DNA from: Prochlorothrix hollandica PCC 9006 = CALU 1027 | GTDB taxonomy: Bacteria; Cyanobacteriota; Cyanobacteriia; Prochlorotrichales; Prochlorotrichaceae | DNA length: 64,000 nucleotides | Direction of reading: 5' to 3' | Assembly: GCF_000332315.1 (NCBI RefSeq) | Contig: NZ_KB235941.1 | Coordinates: 908,622-972,621 of the forward strand | In this document: piece after piece, positions 45,897 through 55,090 of the stretch | How positions within the stretch are numbered: position 1 is the first letter of the stretch | How the letters are laid out: each line of letters starts with the position of its first letter | Notes under the pieces: generated by a model | What the model was told of the DNA's origin: nothing | Databases searched by the model: none | The model's input: only the letters and a program-made list of their open reading frames with translations | Program-made: the position numbers and the translations under genes

Positions 45897-47258
45897 ATGC
45901 GCGTTTGTGTCATTGGAACCGGTTATGTGGGCCTTGTAACGGGTGTTTGTCTTGCCCATGCAGGCCACCATGTGATTTGTGTGGACAACAATGAAGAAAA
46001 AGTGAAATTAATGAAAGCGGGACAGTCCCCCATTTTTGAGCCGGGACTGTCGGAACTGATGCAAGAGACCATTGCCAGCGGTCTAGTGGAATTTACCTCC
46101 GATTTGGAGGCTGGGGTGGCCCATGGGGAAATTCTCTTTATTGCCGTGGGGACTCCCCCTTTGCCCACCGGGGAAAGCGATACCCGCTATGTGGAAGCGG
46201 TGGCCAGGGGCATTGGCCATCACCTGAGCGAGGGCTATAAGGTCATCGTCAATAAGTCTACGGTGCCCATCGGATCTGGGGATTGGGTGCGGATGATCGT
46301 CATGGAAGGCATGGCGGAACAGCAGGCCAAAACCGGAGGAGCGCCGCCGCCGGTGGAGTTTGATGTGGTCAGCAATCCGGAATTTCTGCGGGAAGGGTCG
46401 GCCATTTACGACACCTTCAACCCCGATCGCATTGTCCTGGGCAGCAGCAGCCAAAAGGCCATTGGTTTGATGCAGGAACTCTATACTACCGTGGTGGCCC
46501 GTACCTTTGCGGAGGACAAAACCCTGCCGCCGGTGCCGGTGGTCAGTACCGATCTCAGTTCGGCGGAGATGATTAAATATGCCGCCAACTCCTTCCTGGC
46601 TACCAAAATCAGTTTTGTCAATGAAGTGGCCAATATCTGCGATCGCGTCGGGGCCGATATTACCCAGGTGGCTAAGGGCATCGGCTTGGATAGCCGCATT
46701 GGGGGCAAGTTTCTCCAGGCGGGCATCGGCTGGGGCGGTTCCTGTTTCCCCAAGGATGTGTCGGCGTTGATCCATACAGCGGATGATTATGGCTATGATG
46801 CCCAGTTGCTCAAGGCGGCGGTGTCGGTCAACGATCGCCAGCGGCTCCTGGCCCTGGAAAAACTGCAACAGGAACTGAAAATCCTTAAGGGTAAGGTGGT
46901 GGGGCTGCTGGGGCTGACCTTTAAGCCGGACACCGATGATATGCGGGATGCCCCCTCCCTCCTGCTCATTGAAAACCTCAACCGCCTGGGGGCCAAGGTT
47001 AAAGCCTATGATCCCATTGTGTCCCAAAGCGGTTTACGCCATGGCCTGTCGGGGGTAATTGTGGAGAATGATCCCCTACACATGGCGGAGGGCTGCGATG
47101 CTCTGGTTTTGGTGACCGATTGGCAGGAGTTCCTGACGTTGGACTATGGGGCGATCGCCCAGCAGATGCACCAAAGTCTGATCATTGATGGTCGTAATTT
47201 CCTCGATCGATCGGCCCTGGAAAGTCTGGGATACCGCTATGTGGGCATTGGTCACTAA
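45897..47258 (+). CDS. UDP-glucose 6-dehydrogenase
   Basis: UGD oxidises UDP-glucose to UDP-glucuronate with two NAD+. The N-terminal CVIGTGYVGLVTGVCLA binds NAD, the catalytic cysteine is in GWGGSCFPKD (near residue 285), and LLGLTFKPDTDDMRDAPS marks the C-terminal domain. The 453-residue protein is of normal length. The start at 45897 follows MES-L-M, where MRVCVIG fits the family. With UXS it makes UDP-xylose from UDP-glucose. Confidence 0.95.
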   Translation: MRVCVIGTGYVGLVTGVCLAHAGHHVICVDNNEEKVKLMKAGQSPIFEPGLSELMQETIASGLVEFTSDLEAGVAHGEILFIAVGTPPLPTGESDTRYVEAVARGIGHHLSEGYKVIVNKSTVPIGSGDWVRMIVMEGMAEQQAKTGGAPPPVEFDVVSNPEFLREGSAIYDTFNPDRIVLGSSSQKAIGLMQELYTTVVARTFAEDKTLPPVPVVSTDLSSAEMIKYAANSFLATKISFVNEVANICDRVGADITQVAKGIGLDSRIGGKFLQAGIGWGGSCFPKDVSALIHTADDYGYDAQLLKAAVSVNDRQRLLALEKLQQELKILKGKVVGLLGLTFKPDTDDMRDAPSLLLIENLNRLGAKVKAYDPIVSQSGLRHGLSGVIVENDPLHMAEGCDALVLVTDWQEFLTLDYGAIAQQMHQSLIIDGRNFLDRSALESLGYRYVGIGH

Positions 47259-47289
47259 CCCCATCCCCTTGCCCCGTTCACGTCCTGGA

Positions 47290-47387
47290 TTTACGTCTTG
47301 GGTTTACTTTTTGGATTCACTTTTTGGATTCACTTTTTGGATTCACTTCCTGGATTCACTTTTTGGATTCACTTCCTGGATTCACGT
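47290..47387. repeat. 13-bp tandem repeat upstream of ndhO
   Basis: GGATTCACTTTTT and the variant GGATTCACTTCCT alternate about six times. It ends 37 bp before ndhO and thus is probably in its leader. Confidence 0.88.
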
Positions 47388-47423
47388 TCACCGCTTTTGT
47401 TCAACTCTTTACGATAACGTCCC

Positions 47424-47639
47424 ATGGCAGCACTCAAAAAAGGTTCCCTCGTTCGCGTCTTAGTGGAAAAACTGCAAAACAGTGTTGAAATTCAGGCCAG
47501 TGATAGCCGTTTACCCCGCTATATCTCCGAGGGTACGGCGGAAGTCCTTGATCTGAAGGGAGATTACGTCCTAATCAAGTTCACAGTTCCCACCCCCAAT
47601 GTGTGGCTACACCAGGATCAACTGGAACTAGCCGCCTAG
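47424..47639 (+). CDS. ndhO: NAD(P)H-quinone oxidoreductase subunit O
   Basis: NdhO is a small peripheral subunit of cyanobacterial NDH-1 on the thylakoid membrane, influencing cyclic electron flow. The 71-residue sequence starts [20 protein letters not shown] and has [28 protein letters not shown] and the C-terminal [13 protein letters not shown], a complete match to the family pattern. It stands alone after a tandem repeat. Confidence 0.95.
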   Translation: MAALKKGSLVRVLVEKLQNSVEIQASDSRLPRYISEGTAEVLDLKGDYVLIKFTVPTPNVWLHQDQLELAA

Positions 47640-47902
47640 GCATGGTCGCTGTCTATTCCCTGGATCCTGAAAACCGCACAGTCAGCGAGAAACTAGGCTC
47701 TAGGTGCGTTTCAGGCATTCAGGGGTTTATTTGACCATGTTTTTGTTAGAATACTGCCCCTTCCTTAAGACTGAGAAACCAGTACAGAGGGTTTAGGGGC
47801 AAGCTTGTTGATGGATTTAGACTAGACCCGATCGGATCTGGATCAATAGAAGGGATTGGGGAGGGATTGGTCTGTACCTGTACCCTGGGGAACCTTATAT
47901 CT
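47640..47902. other. Intergenic region before the helicase remnant
   Basis: 263 bp with no gene or repeat that I recognise. It marks the left boundary of the degraded accessory stretch extending to about 50.3 kb. Confidence 0.4.
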
Positions 47903-48915
47903 ATGACTCAGCTCGAAGACTTCACCCGTGGTGTAACGGTAAAAGGCATCTTACCCAACCATAACGTCACTGTCGTTGATGTTAAGTGGCACAATGGTGA
48001 TGCGGTTGAGTTGATCTATAAGGATCTGAATGGGCAACCTCATATCCATCTCCTGTTGCGGGATGATGAATCGACCCTGGAAATCGTAACCGCAGGACAA
48101 CCCTGGAGCTTTGATGGGGATGGCGGCTTACTGCGGCTCGTTTCAGAAGCCTATCGCATTCGGCTCGCCCATCTCTTTGATCCACTGCTGGCCGTCCACA
48201 CGTCCTTGGTCGAACCGCTCCCCCATCAGATCACAGCAGTCTACAGCGAGATGCTGACCCGTCAGCCGCTCCGGTTTCTCCTAGCCGATGACCCTGGAGC
48301 CGGGAAAACGATTATGGCGGGGCTACAGCAGTCCTAAATGGGTCGTGTGGTGTGCCCCCGGAGGGGGCACACCACACCAAGGGTTTCAGCCATCGAGATG
48401 CCTACAATTGATTTAGGGTTGCTGTATTTATCCGTGAATTGCTGATTCGTGAGGATTTGCAGCGATGCATGATTATTTGTCCCGGCAGTCTGGCGGTGCA
48501 GTGGCAGGGTGAACTGTTCCAGAAGTTTCATTTACCCTTTGAGATCCTGACCAACGATCGCATCGAAGCCGCTCGCACTGGCAACGCTTTTGTAGAAATC
48601 CCCCTGCTCATCGTCCGGCTCGATAAGCTCAGTCGCAATGAAGAGTTGCAAACCAAGCTGCGTCACACCGACTGGGATTTGGTGGTGGTGGATGAAGCCC
48701 ATAAAATGTCGGCTTCCTTTTTTGGGGGCGAAATCAAGGAAACCAAACGCTACAAGCTGGGAAAATTGCTGTCTACCCTGACCCGTCATTTTCTGTTGAT
48801 GACGGCAACACCCCATAACGGCAAGGAAGAGGACTTTCAGCTTTTCCTGGCGCTGCTGGATGGCGATCGCTTTGAGGGTCGGTTTCGGGATGGGGTCCAT
48901 GGCTGCGATACTTGA
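47903..48915 (+). pseudogene. Broken SNF2/DEAD-like helicase (interrupted by MITE A and 3' truncated)
   Basis: The first piece (47903-48325) begins TQLEDFTRGVTVKGILP and reaches Walker A, LLADDPGAGKTIMAGL. A family A element with TA duplication interrupts it. From 48427 the protein resumes [14 protein letters not shown], continues with [19 protein letters not shown] ([16 protein letters not shown]) and [19 protein letters not shown], and loses similarity after FRDGVH (about 48900), where relatives continue for several hundred residues. The family is large SNF2-type helicases found in phage-defence islands, including DISARM DrmD-like proteins. The insertion is 101 bp, so it shifts the frame and adds a stop. 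The gene is dead. Confidence 0.88.
48326..48424 (-). mobile_element. Family A MITE, copy 3, inside the helicase
   Basis: The 99-bp element starts CAGCAGTCCTAAAT and ends TTTAGGGTTGCTG, with TA at 48324-48325 and 48425-48426. Removing the element and one TA restores the reading GGGCTATTTATCCGTGAA (Gly-Leu-Phe-Ile-Arg-Glu), which is exactly what the helicase family has. This proves both the ends and the TA duplication. Confidence 0.95.
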
Positions 48916-49057
48916 AACTCTCCAATTTCCTGGGGAGTAATTCCCATCTCCGCTAAAGCTTGGTCAACTTCGAGATTCGATTTTCTTTTTCGGCAATAAT
49001 GAGTTTCTCTCTGGGTCACTAGGCGGCGAGTGATTGGCCATGGGGAGGTTCAAGGGC
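48916..49057 (-). pseudogene. Possible fragment of a coiled C-terminus (Uma2-like?)
   Basis: On the minus strand two frames together read AEKENRI then QALAEMGITPQEIGEF, similar to the coiled ends of some Uma2 and related proteins, but a frameshift separates them. It abuts the point where the helicase is truncated, suggesting a deletion junction. This is a weak assignment. Confidence 0.25.
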
Positions 49058-49519
49058 TTAATTGTTGACAGTGACTGTTGCGGGAGAGGCACCGCGCAAC
49101 AGGGTCTCAATGTTGAGATCTTGATGGAGAGCTTCCCAACGCACACAATAGCCTTCTCCATGAATTGCCCAGTTTTCGCGCTGTTCTGGTGTTGCGCGTA
49201 ACAGTCGGGGGTACCAGGTGAGGGGAATGGTAATCATGCGATCGTCGTGGAGGGTGACACTAATCATCGTTTCAGTAAAGGATATAGCCTTCACCCGTTC
49301 ATCAATAATAGGAGGTTGCCAAGGTTGGATACTGGACTGGGGAACCGTTAGAATTTTGACAGATTTATCCATCTCACTGAAGATTTCTAAGATGGCACCC
49401 TCTTCTCCCCATTCAGGATGTGGAATATAGTCGATGATAGTGGCAATATCTCCAGCATAGAGATTATATTCTGGAAAATTCTGGGTAAGGATGACTTCTT
49501 TATAGAGTTCGAGTTCCAT
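49058..49519 (-). CDS. DUF4926-DUF2442 fusion-like protein
   Basis: The first ~70 residues (ELYKEVILTQNFPEYNLYAGDIATIIDYI, then GAILEIF) match DUF4926. The following ~75 residues (ERVKAISFTETMISVTLHDDRMITIPLTWYPRLLRATPEQRENW and YCVRWEALHQDLNIETLL) match DUF2442. Both are small domains usually found alone in toxin-antitoxin-like or mobile settings; their fusion in one reading frame is notable. I start at the ATG at 49519. The start overlaps the end of the DUF6883 gene by 20 bp, so they are translationally coupled. Function unknown. Confidence 0.82.
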   Translation of the reverse strand: MELELYKEVILTQNFPEYNLYAGDIATIIDYIPHPEWGEEGAILEIFSEMDKSVKILTVPQSSIQPWQPPIIDERVKAISFTETMISVTLHDDRMITIPLTWYPRLLRATPEQRENWAIHGEGYCVRWEALHQDLNIETLLRGASPATVTVNN

Positions 49520-49850
49520 TGCGTGGCTCCTTATGGGGAATGAGGGTAACGAATTGAAACTGGGCATCGGCTTTGCGCTGAATCCAAATGGTGACAACTT
49601 CTAGATGGATGTTTTGGGTTCCTTTGAGTGTGCCAGTGACTTGGTAGAAGTCGCCGTATTGATCGGAGCGATCGAAAACAGCGGGGGTTGTGGCAATGAG
49701 GTTGAGGAGTGCGGTCTTGAGTTGTTCGGGATTAGCTTGGGTGAAGCCTGCTTGGGCCAAAAATTGTGACTTATCGTTGCGTTTTTGGAGGACAAGGAGG
49801 TAATGGGTCAATTTACTTTCAGGAATTAAGCAGTCTTGGGGAATATGCAC
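49500..49850 (-). CDS. DUF6883 domain protein
   Basis: The 116-residue protein begins HIPQDCLIPESKLTHYLLVLQKRNDKSQFLAQAGF and has DQYGDFYQVTGTLKG and VVTIWIQRKADAQFQFVTLIP, the pattern of DUF6883. This domain occurs alone and at the end of polymorphic toxins, where it may be a nuclease-like toxin fold; that link is from general knowledge of the family, not proven here. It is the first gene of a two-gene unit with the DUF4926-DUF2442 protein. Confidence 0.78.
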   Translation of the reverse strand: MHIPQDCLIPESKLTHYLLVLQKRNDKSQFLAQAGFTQANPEQLKTALLNLIATTPAVFDRSDQYGDFYQVTGTLKGTQNIHLEVVTIWIQRKADAQFQFVTLIPHKEPRNGTRTL

Positions 49851-50397
49851 AGTCTTGTCTAGGGTTTGATTCGGGGGGGTTAGGGTTCGATATAGTTACT
49901 CGCCTCAGACCAATCAAATTCTCTGATTCCAAGGATTGCTAAAATTGTAGCTACAGCCATCCTAAATCAGTTGTAAGGATCTCGATAGCTGAAACCCTTT
50001 GTGTGGTGTGCGCCCGGAGGGCGCACACCACACGACCCATTTCGGATTGCTGTATACCCTGAATCTAGGTTACGGGGGCAGCAGCCCCAGGGTGTAGCTG
50101 CCCCAGGGTGTAGCTGCCCCATTTTGTAAAGGATGATGCAAGATGAAGAAAGCGATCGATCTGGCAACCGGGGACACAATCTCCTGTAGGGTAGGCACTG
50201 CCCCAGAGTAACGGTAGTCCCCGGTCTCTGAGGGCGATCGCCCGTTGCCCATCTGTCCATCACCCCTGTCCATCACCCCTGTCCATCGCCCCTAGGGATG
50301 GAGATCTTATGAATCTTAGCCCTGGGCCTTTCCTGGACTGGCAGTCTCTGTCCCCAACTTTCCGTTCTCCTGCCGTCATTTACCCTCACGATCCCCT
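49851..50397. other. Intergenic region with MITE A and tandem repeats
   Basis: 547 bp without a gene. It contains a family A element (49954-50052), a repeated GCCCCAGGGTGTAGCT (two to three copies, 50078-50122) and CCCTGTCCATCA (three to four copies, 50254-50292). The PacL promoter must lie at its right end. Confidence 0.65.
49954..50052 (+). mobile_element. Family A MITE, copy 4 (99 bp)
   Basis: It starts CAGCCATCCTAAATCAGTTG and ends CATTTCGGATTGCTG with TA on both sides (49952-49953 and 50053-50054). The central hairpin is GTGTGCGCCC...GGGCGCACAC, with compensating changes relative to other copies that keep the pairing. Confidence 0.88.
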
Positions 50398-53220
50398 ATG
50401 AACCCACCGATCTCCCCTCCCAGCACCACGGCATGGCACAGTCTCGCCGTTGCCGACACCCTGCACCAGTTCCAAGCCGATCCGGATCAAGGACTCGATT
50501 CAGAGCAGGTGGCCGATCGCTGGCGGCGTTATGGGCCAAATGAACTAGAGGAAAGAGCAGGACGGCCTGATTGGGTAATCTTTGCTGATCAGTTTAAAAA
50601 CTTAATGCTGATTATGCTCATGGCAGTGGCCGTCGTTTCCGCTATTTTGGATCTACGGGACAGTAAATTCCCTAAGGATGCCATTGCCATCGTTGTGATC
50701 GTCATTCTCAATGGCATCTTGGGCTATGTCCAGGAAAGCCGCGCCGAGAAAGCCCTAGCCGCCCTCAAAAAACTATCCTCCCCCCTGGTGCGGGTGCTGC
50801 GCCAAGGTCAGGTTCAGGAAATGGATGCACGGCAACTGGTGCCGGGGGATGTGGTGTTGCTGGAAGCGGGGGGCCAAGTGGCAGCGGATGGACGGTTGCT
50901 GGAATCCGCCAGTTTACAAATCCGCGAGTCGGCCTTGACGGGGGAAGCGACGGCGGTCATGAAAAATGCCACATTGCAATTGCCAGAGGATGCGGTACTG
51001 GGCGATCGCCTCAACCTCGTCTTCCAGGGCACCGAAATCATCCAAGGTCGGGGCACCATGGTGGTCACCACCACAGGGATGCAAACGGAACTGGGCCGCA
51101 TCGCCACCATGCTCCAGGATGTGGTCAGCGAACCCACCCCCCTGCAACAGCGCATGGAACAGTTAGCCAATACCCTCGTGGGAGGATCCCTACTGTTAGT
51201 GGTACTGGTGATTGGGGCAGGGGTCTGGAGCGCCGGTTGGTCTGCCTTTGAGGAACTATTGGAAGTGTCCCTGAGTATGGCGGTGGCGGTGGTGCCGGAG
51301 GGGTTGCCCGCTGTCATTACCGTGGCCTTGGCCCTGGGAACCCAGCGCATGGTGCGCTGCCATGCCCTGATCCGCAAGCTGCCCGCCGTGGAAACCCTGG
51401 GATCTGTCACCACCATCTGTTCCGACAAAACCGGCACCCTCACCCAAAACAAAATGGTGGTGCAGTCCCTGCAAACCCTTGATCAAACCTTTCGGGTGAC
51501 GGGGGAAGGCTATGTGCCGGAGGGCAATATTTTGCTGGTGCCCCAGACGGACACTGGGGAAACTCCCCCCACGGCCCTGCCCCACTTGCCCCTCCCCATT
51601 GCATTAATTTGCCTGACGGCGGTGGCCTGTAATGATGCCCTGTTGCAGCATAAAGACCAAGACTGGCAGATTCTGGGGGATCCAACGGAAGGCGCACTGC
51701 TGACCTTGGCGGGTAAAGGGGGATATCTCCCGGATCCCTGGCAAAGCAAGCTAAAACGTCTGGGGGAAATTCCCTTTTCCTCGGAACGCAAGCGCATGAG
51801 TGTGGCCTGTGATGGGACGCAACTGCCAGCGGATTTGGTCTCCCAGTTACCGGGGGGATCCCCTGGGGCGATGCTGTTTACGAAGGGATCGCCGGAGTTG
51901 ATTTTGGAGCGCTGTACCCAAACCTACCAGGGGGGACAACTGGGGGAATTGACTCCAGGGCAACGATCGCAGATTTTGGCCCAGAATGAGCATTTAGCCG
52001 CAACAGGACTGCGGGTGCTGGGCTTTGCCTACCGTCCCCTGGGACAAGCTCCCACGGCGGAACTCGTGGAAGAGCAGGAACAGGGACTGATTTGGCTAGG
52101 GCTGACGGGAATGCTGGATGCCCCCCGGCCAGAGGTGCGGGATGCGGTGGCCCGCTGTCGCCAAGCGGGAATCCGTCCGGTGATGATTACCGGGGATCAC
52201 CAACTGACCGCCCAAGCCATTGCCCAGAGCTTGGGGATTGCCGAGGCGGGCTGTGAGGTGTTGGATGGCCGTGCCCTGTCGAAGATGTCCCAGGAAGAGT
52301 TGGAACAGGAAGTAGAGCAGGTGAGCATCTATGCGCGGGTGGCCCCAGAACACAAGTTGCGCATTGTCCAAGCCCTACAAAAGCGGGGTCAGTTTGTGGC
52401 CATGACGGGGGATGGGGTCAATGATGCCCCGGCTCTGAAACAGGCCAATATTGGCATTGCCATGGGCATTACCGGCACTGATGTCAGTAAGGAAGCCAGC
52501 GATATGGTGCTCTTGGATGACAATTTTGCCTCGATCGTGGCCGCCACCGAAGAAGGGCGGGTGGTTTACACCAATATTCGCCGGTTTATTAAATATATTC
52601 TCGGTTCCAACGTGGGAGAACTGATCACCATCGCCGCTGCGCCCTTACTGGGGATTCCCGGTGTCCCCCTAACACCGTTGCAAATTCTCTGGATGAATTT
52701 GGTCACCGATGGGGTCCCTGCCCTGGCCCTGGCCATGGAACCAGCGGAACCCAATGTGATGCAGCGGCCCCCCATCCATCCCCAGGAAAGTATTTTTGCC
52801 CGGGGTTTGGGTTGGTATATCCTGCGCATTGGCTTTATTTTCGCCTTTTTCACCATTGGGCTGATGATGTGGGCCTATGGCCATGCCCAGGAAAGCGGCG
52901 ATCCCGATCGCTGGAAAACCATGGTTTTCACCTCCCTCTGTTTAGCCCAAATGGGCCATGCGATCGCCATGCGCTCCAACACCCAACTCACCTGGGAACT
53001 GAACCCCTTGACCAATCTCTATGTGTGGGGTTCGGTCATTCTGACCACGATGCTGCAACTCCTGTTGATCTATGTGGAACCCCTGCGCCAGTTCTTCGGG
53101 ACCCACTACCTCAATGCTCAGGATCTAAGCGTCTGTTTGGTGTTTAGTGTGGTGCTGTTTGTCTGGGTGGAAGGGGAAAAGCTGTTTGTACGGTGGTTCC
53201 ACCAGCGCAAGGGCAGCTAG
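50398..53220 (+). CDS. P-type Ca2+-transporting ATPase (PacL-like, type IIA)
   Basis: The 940-residue pump has a cation-ATPase N-terminal domain, the actuator motif ALTGEATAV, the M4 ion site [20 protein letters not shown], the phosphorylated aspartate Asp343 in [15 protein letters not shown], and the hinge [22 protein letters not shown]. About ten membrane segments are predicted. PEGLP and the C-terminal segments place it in type IIA/PacL rather than heavy-metal pumps; Ca2+ export is likely, although Na+/K+ relatives exist. It is monocistronic. Confidence 0.92.
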   Translation: MNPPISPPSTTAWHSLAVADTLHQFQADPDQGLDSEQVADRWRRYGPNELEERAGRPDWVIFADQFKNLMLIMLMAVAVVSAILDLRDSKFPKDAIAIVVIVILNGILGYVQESRAEKALAALKKLSSPLVRVLRQGQVQEMDARQLVPGDVVLLEAGGQVAADGRLLESASLQIRESALTGEATAVMKNATLQLPEDAVLGDRLNLVFQGTEIIQGRGTMVVTTTGMQTELGRIATMLQDVVSEPTPLQQRMEQLANTLVGGSLLLVVLVIGAGVWSAGWSAFEELLEVSLSMAVAVVPEGLPAVITVALALGTQRMVRCHALIRKLPAVETLGSVTTICSDKTGTLTQNKMVVQSLQTLDQTFRVTGEGYVPEGNILLVPQTDTGETPPTALPHLPLPIALICLTAVACNDALLQHKDQDWQILGDPTEGALLTLAGKGGYLPDPWQSKLKRLGEIPFSSERKRMSVACDGTQLPADLVSQLPGGSPGAMLFTKGSPELILERCTQTYQGGQLGELTPGQRSQILAQNEHLAATGLRVLGFAYRPLGQAPTAELVEEQEQGLIWLGLTGMLDAPRPEVRDAVARCRQAGIRPVMITGDHQLTAQAIAQSLGIAEAGCEVLDGRALSKMSQEELEQEVEQVSIYARVAPEHKLRIVQALQKRGQFVAMTGDGVNDAPALKQANIGIAMGITGTDVSKEASDMVLLDDNFASIVAATEEGRVVYTNIRRFIKYILGSNVGELITIAAAPLLGIPGVPLTPLQILWMNLVTDGVPALALAMEPAEPNVMQRPPIHPQESIFARGLGWYILRIGFIFAFFTIGLMMWAYGHAQESGDPDRWKTMVFTSLCLAQMGHAIAMRSNTQLTWELNPLTNLYVWGSVILTTMLQLLLIYVEPLRQFFGTHYLNAQDLSVCLVFSVVLFVWVEGEKLFVRWFHQRKGS

Positions 53221-53222
53221 AG

Positions 53223-53267
53223 CCTGCACCGTTCTCAGTCTGCACCGTTCTCAGTCTGCACCGTTCT
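53223..53267. repeat. 17-bp tandem repeat after the PacL-like gene
   Basis: CTGCACCGTTCTCAGT is repeated nearly three times with a period of 17 bp, directly before a family D element. Confidence 0.85.
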
Positions 53268-53269
53268 TA

Positions 53270-53369
53270 GGGCACCTCGAAAAATCCAACTTTTCGCCCA
53301 GTGTCCCCCGTAAAAATAGGGGTTGGGTTGGGCGGCGAAGCCGCCCAACCCCCTTAATCGAGGTGACCC
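53270..53369 (+). mobile_element. Family D MITE, copy 1 (100 bp)
   Basis: It begins GGGCACCTCGAAAAATCC and ends AATCGAGGTGACCC, an imperfect terminal inverted repeat, with an internal hairpin GGTTGGGCGGCGAAGCCGCC. The copy at 62400-62498, inverted, has GGGCACCTC / TCGAGGTGCCC ends and a hairpin GGCGGGCGGC / GCCGCCCGCC. It ends at the last base before the stop codon of the TrpD-like gene, and could act as its terminator. Confidence 0.75.
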
Positions 53370-54431
53370 TTAGCCTAACGAACCAGAAACCCGTTGGATG
53401 GCGGCCTGTACAGCGATTAACTGATCCAAGGCTTTATTGCTCACCAGCAGTTCTTTGGCCAAGGCCATCCCCGTGGCCATATCCCCACAGACTCCCCCCT
53501 GCCAGAGGTAAAAGCCACTGTTCCAAATCACCGATCGCGCCAATTCCGTATCATTCCCCTCCAGCACGGACACCAGTTCTAGGCCCAGATTGGCCGTTGC
53601 ATCCAGGGGAGCATTGGTCTTGCTGAGTTCATAATCCTGCACCGACAGGAACAGGCGATCGTAGTCCTGACCGGGCTGCTGGGTGCCAATAATGGCAGTG
53701 CGATCGCGGGGGAGATCGGGACTGCCCTCCAGTCCTTTCACCAACAGATAGCGGGGCACCTGATGCAGCGCCAATGCCCCCCGAATCAGCCCCTCCGTGG
53801 GGGGATGAACATAGCCCATGGCTAAGATCGATTCCCCAGCATAGGGGCACCACATCAACTCCAGGGTCGCCAGGGGCGGGCGCTTGCCGATTTGCTCCCG
53901 GTAGGGAAACAGGGTGGTCACTAGGGGAAACAGCCGGGGCACATAGATAAACCCCAGGTTAGTGCGGGCAAACACCTCCTGCACTGCCCCCAGGGACAGC
54001 GATCGCCAATTCACATCCAAATGCTCCCACATCTGCACCAGGGGAATCCCATACTTGGTGGGCATGACCCCAGCCCCATGGTGGATCACCGGACAACCCG
54101 CCGCCGCCAACACCAAAGCCGTGAGGGGAGCCAGGGGCAGGGTGCGCGATCGACCATCATAGGGAACCCCCATCACCAGGGTCGGATAGGCAGCAGCGAT
54201 GGGAGTTAACTGGGGACCATAGCACTGATAGACATCGAGCATTCCCGCCAGTTCTTCGGCAGTGGGTCGCCGGATGCGGTGGGCAATCAGAAAAGCCCCA
54301 ATTTGGGCAGGGGTGGCCTGCTGGGTGAGCATCAGGTCGAGGGCTGTGGCCGCCTCGCTACGGCTTAAGATCTTATTCGTGTGGGCACCACTCCCCACCT
54401 TTTGCAACAGACCCCGAAATACAGTACTCAT
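53370..54431 (-). CDS. Anthranilate phosphoribosyltransferase-family protein (TrpD-like)
   Basis: The 353-residue protein has the class III glycosyltransferase layout: helical N-terminus (ATALDLMLTQQATPAQIGAFLIAHRIR), VMGVPYDGRSRTLPLAPLTALVLAAAG and IHHGAGVMPTKYGIPLV, which corresponds to the PRPP/anthranilate pocket but with changed residues (KxGNR and SSxxG motifs of TrpD are not intact). It is the divergent cyanobacterial TrpD-like branch, not the standard tryptophan enzyme; substrate unknown. Confidence 0.82.
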   Translation of the reverse strand: MSTVFRGLLQKVGSGAHTNKILSRSEAATALDLMLTQQATPAQIGAFLIAHRIRRPTAEELAGMLDVYQCYGPQLTPIAAAYPTLVMGVPYDGRSRTLPLAPLTALVLAAAGCPVIHHGAGVMPTKYGIPLVQMWEHLDVNWRSLSLGAVQEVFARTNLGFIYVPRLFPLVTTLFPYREQIGKRPPLATLELMWCPYAGESILAMGYVHPPTEGLIRGALALHQVPRYLLVKGLEGSPDLPRDRTAIIGTQQPGQDYDRLFLSVQDYELSKTNAPLDATANLGLELVSVLEGNDTELARSVIWNSGFYLWQGGVCGDMATGMALAKELLVSNKALDQLIAVQAAIQRVSGSLG

Positions 54432-54724
54432 TAATGTCTAAATCTCCCTAAACCCAGCCCTGAAAGCCTCAGTGGATCAATACAAGCAAAAAATGGCTGA
54501 GCCATTATTTATCCCACCCATATCCCACCCATATCTCATCCTGAAGTGTATAGAGGAATCCATTTGTGCAAAAGGCGTTTAAACCCACAGAATGCAAAAA
54601 ACGCATCAAACCATAGCAATTCCTCACCCCTGGAGAGAAGGCGATCGGGTTCCCCTCCCAAGGAGGGGCTAGGGGTGGGCTTGACTGGGCGATCGCCGCC
54701 GTAAATTAGAACAACGTCCCCCTC
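54432..54724. other. Intergenic region
   Basis: 293 bp with no gene. A CCCACCC repeat pair at 54518-54533 and a CCCCTCCCAAGGAGGGGC hairpin with the phrase AGGGGTGGGCTTGACTGGGC near 54650-54690; the latter phrase recurs, inverted, near 28290-28325. Confidence 0.45.
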
Positions 54725-55090
54725 CTATTCTTCCCCCCCCTCCCAGGTGTCCGAGAAACCTTGCTGCCGCTCGGCCCGTGTTCTGACCTTACTCGATCGC
54801 CGTGCCGGATTAAAGCTATCCACCATGGCTGTCGCCGCCACATCCGCATCTGGCTGCTGATCTTTCCTCGGATCAACTTGCCAACACTGAACGATATAGC
54901 CCCCCGCCACTCCCCCCACAATTCCCAACAGAATCGATAGGGCGAGGGGATAGCCCATCGCTACAAAAACCAACAGAAAGAAGAGCCAAAATTGTAAACC
55001 CGCTAAAAACGGATCATCACTATTCTGGAGTTGCTGCCAAGGACTCAGGGCGGGGGGTTCAGGGGATTTTCGATCGGCTTCATCAGCCAT
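54725..55090 (-). CDS. Small membrane protein, cyanobacterial
   Basis: The 121-residue protein has a charged N-terminus, two close hydrophobic segments (FLAGLQFWLFFLLVFVAMGY and ALSILLGIVGGVAGGYIVQ, residues ~28-68), then a polar tail ending in DTWEGGEE. I do not recognise a named family. Its start overlaps the end of the CRR42-like gene by about 8 bp, so they form a coupled pair, which hints at a role around photosynthetic complex assembly. Confidence 0.7.
   Translation of the reverse strand: MADEADRKSPEPPALSPWQQLQNSDDPFLAGLQFWLFFLLVFVAMGYPLALSILLGIVGGVAGGYIVQCWQVDPRKDQQPDADVAATAMVDSFNPARRSSKVRTRAERQQGFSDTWEGGEE

Noticed and set aside
47903..48915. Active DISARM or restriction system
   Set aside because: The helicase is split by a MITE and truncated, and no methyltransferase or other partner gene is present.
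53370..54431. Standard TrpD of tryptophan synthesis
   Set aside because: The KxGNR and SSxxG motifs expected of true anthranilate phosphoribosyltransferase are not intact and no trp genes are near.
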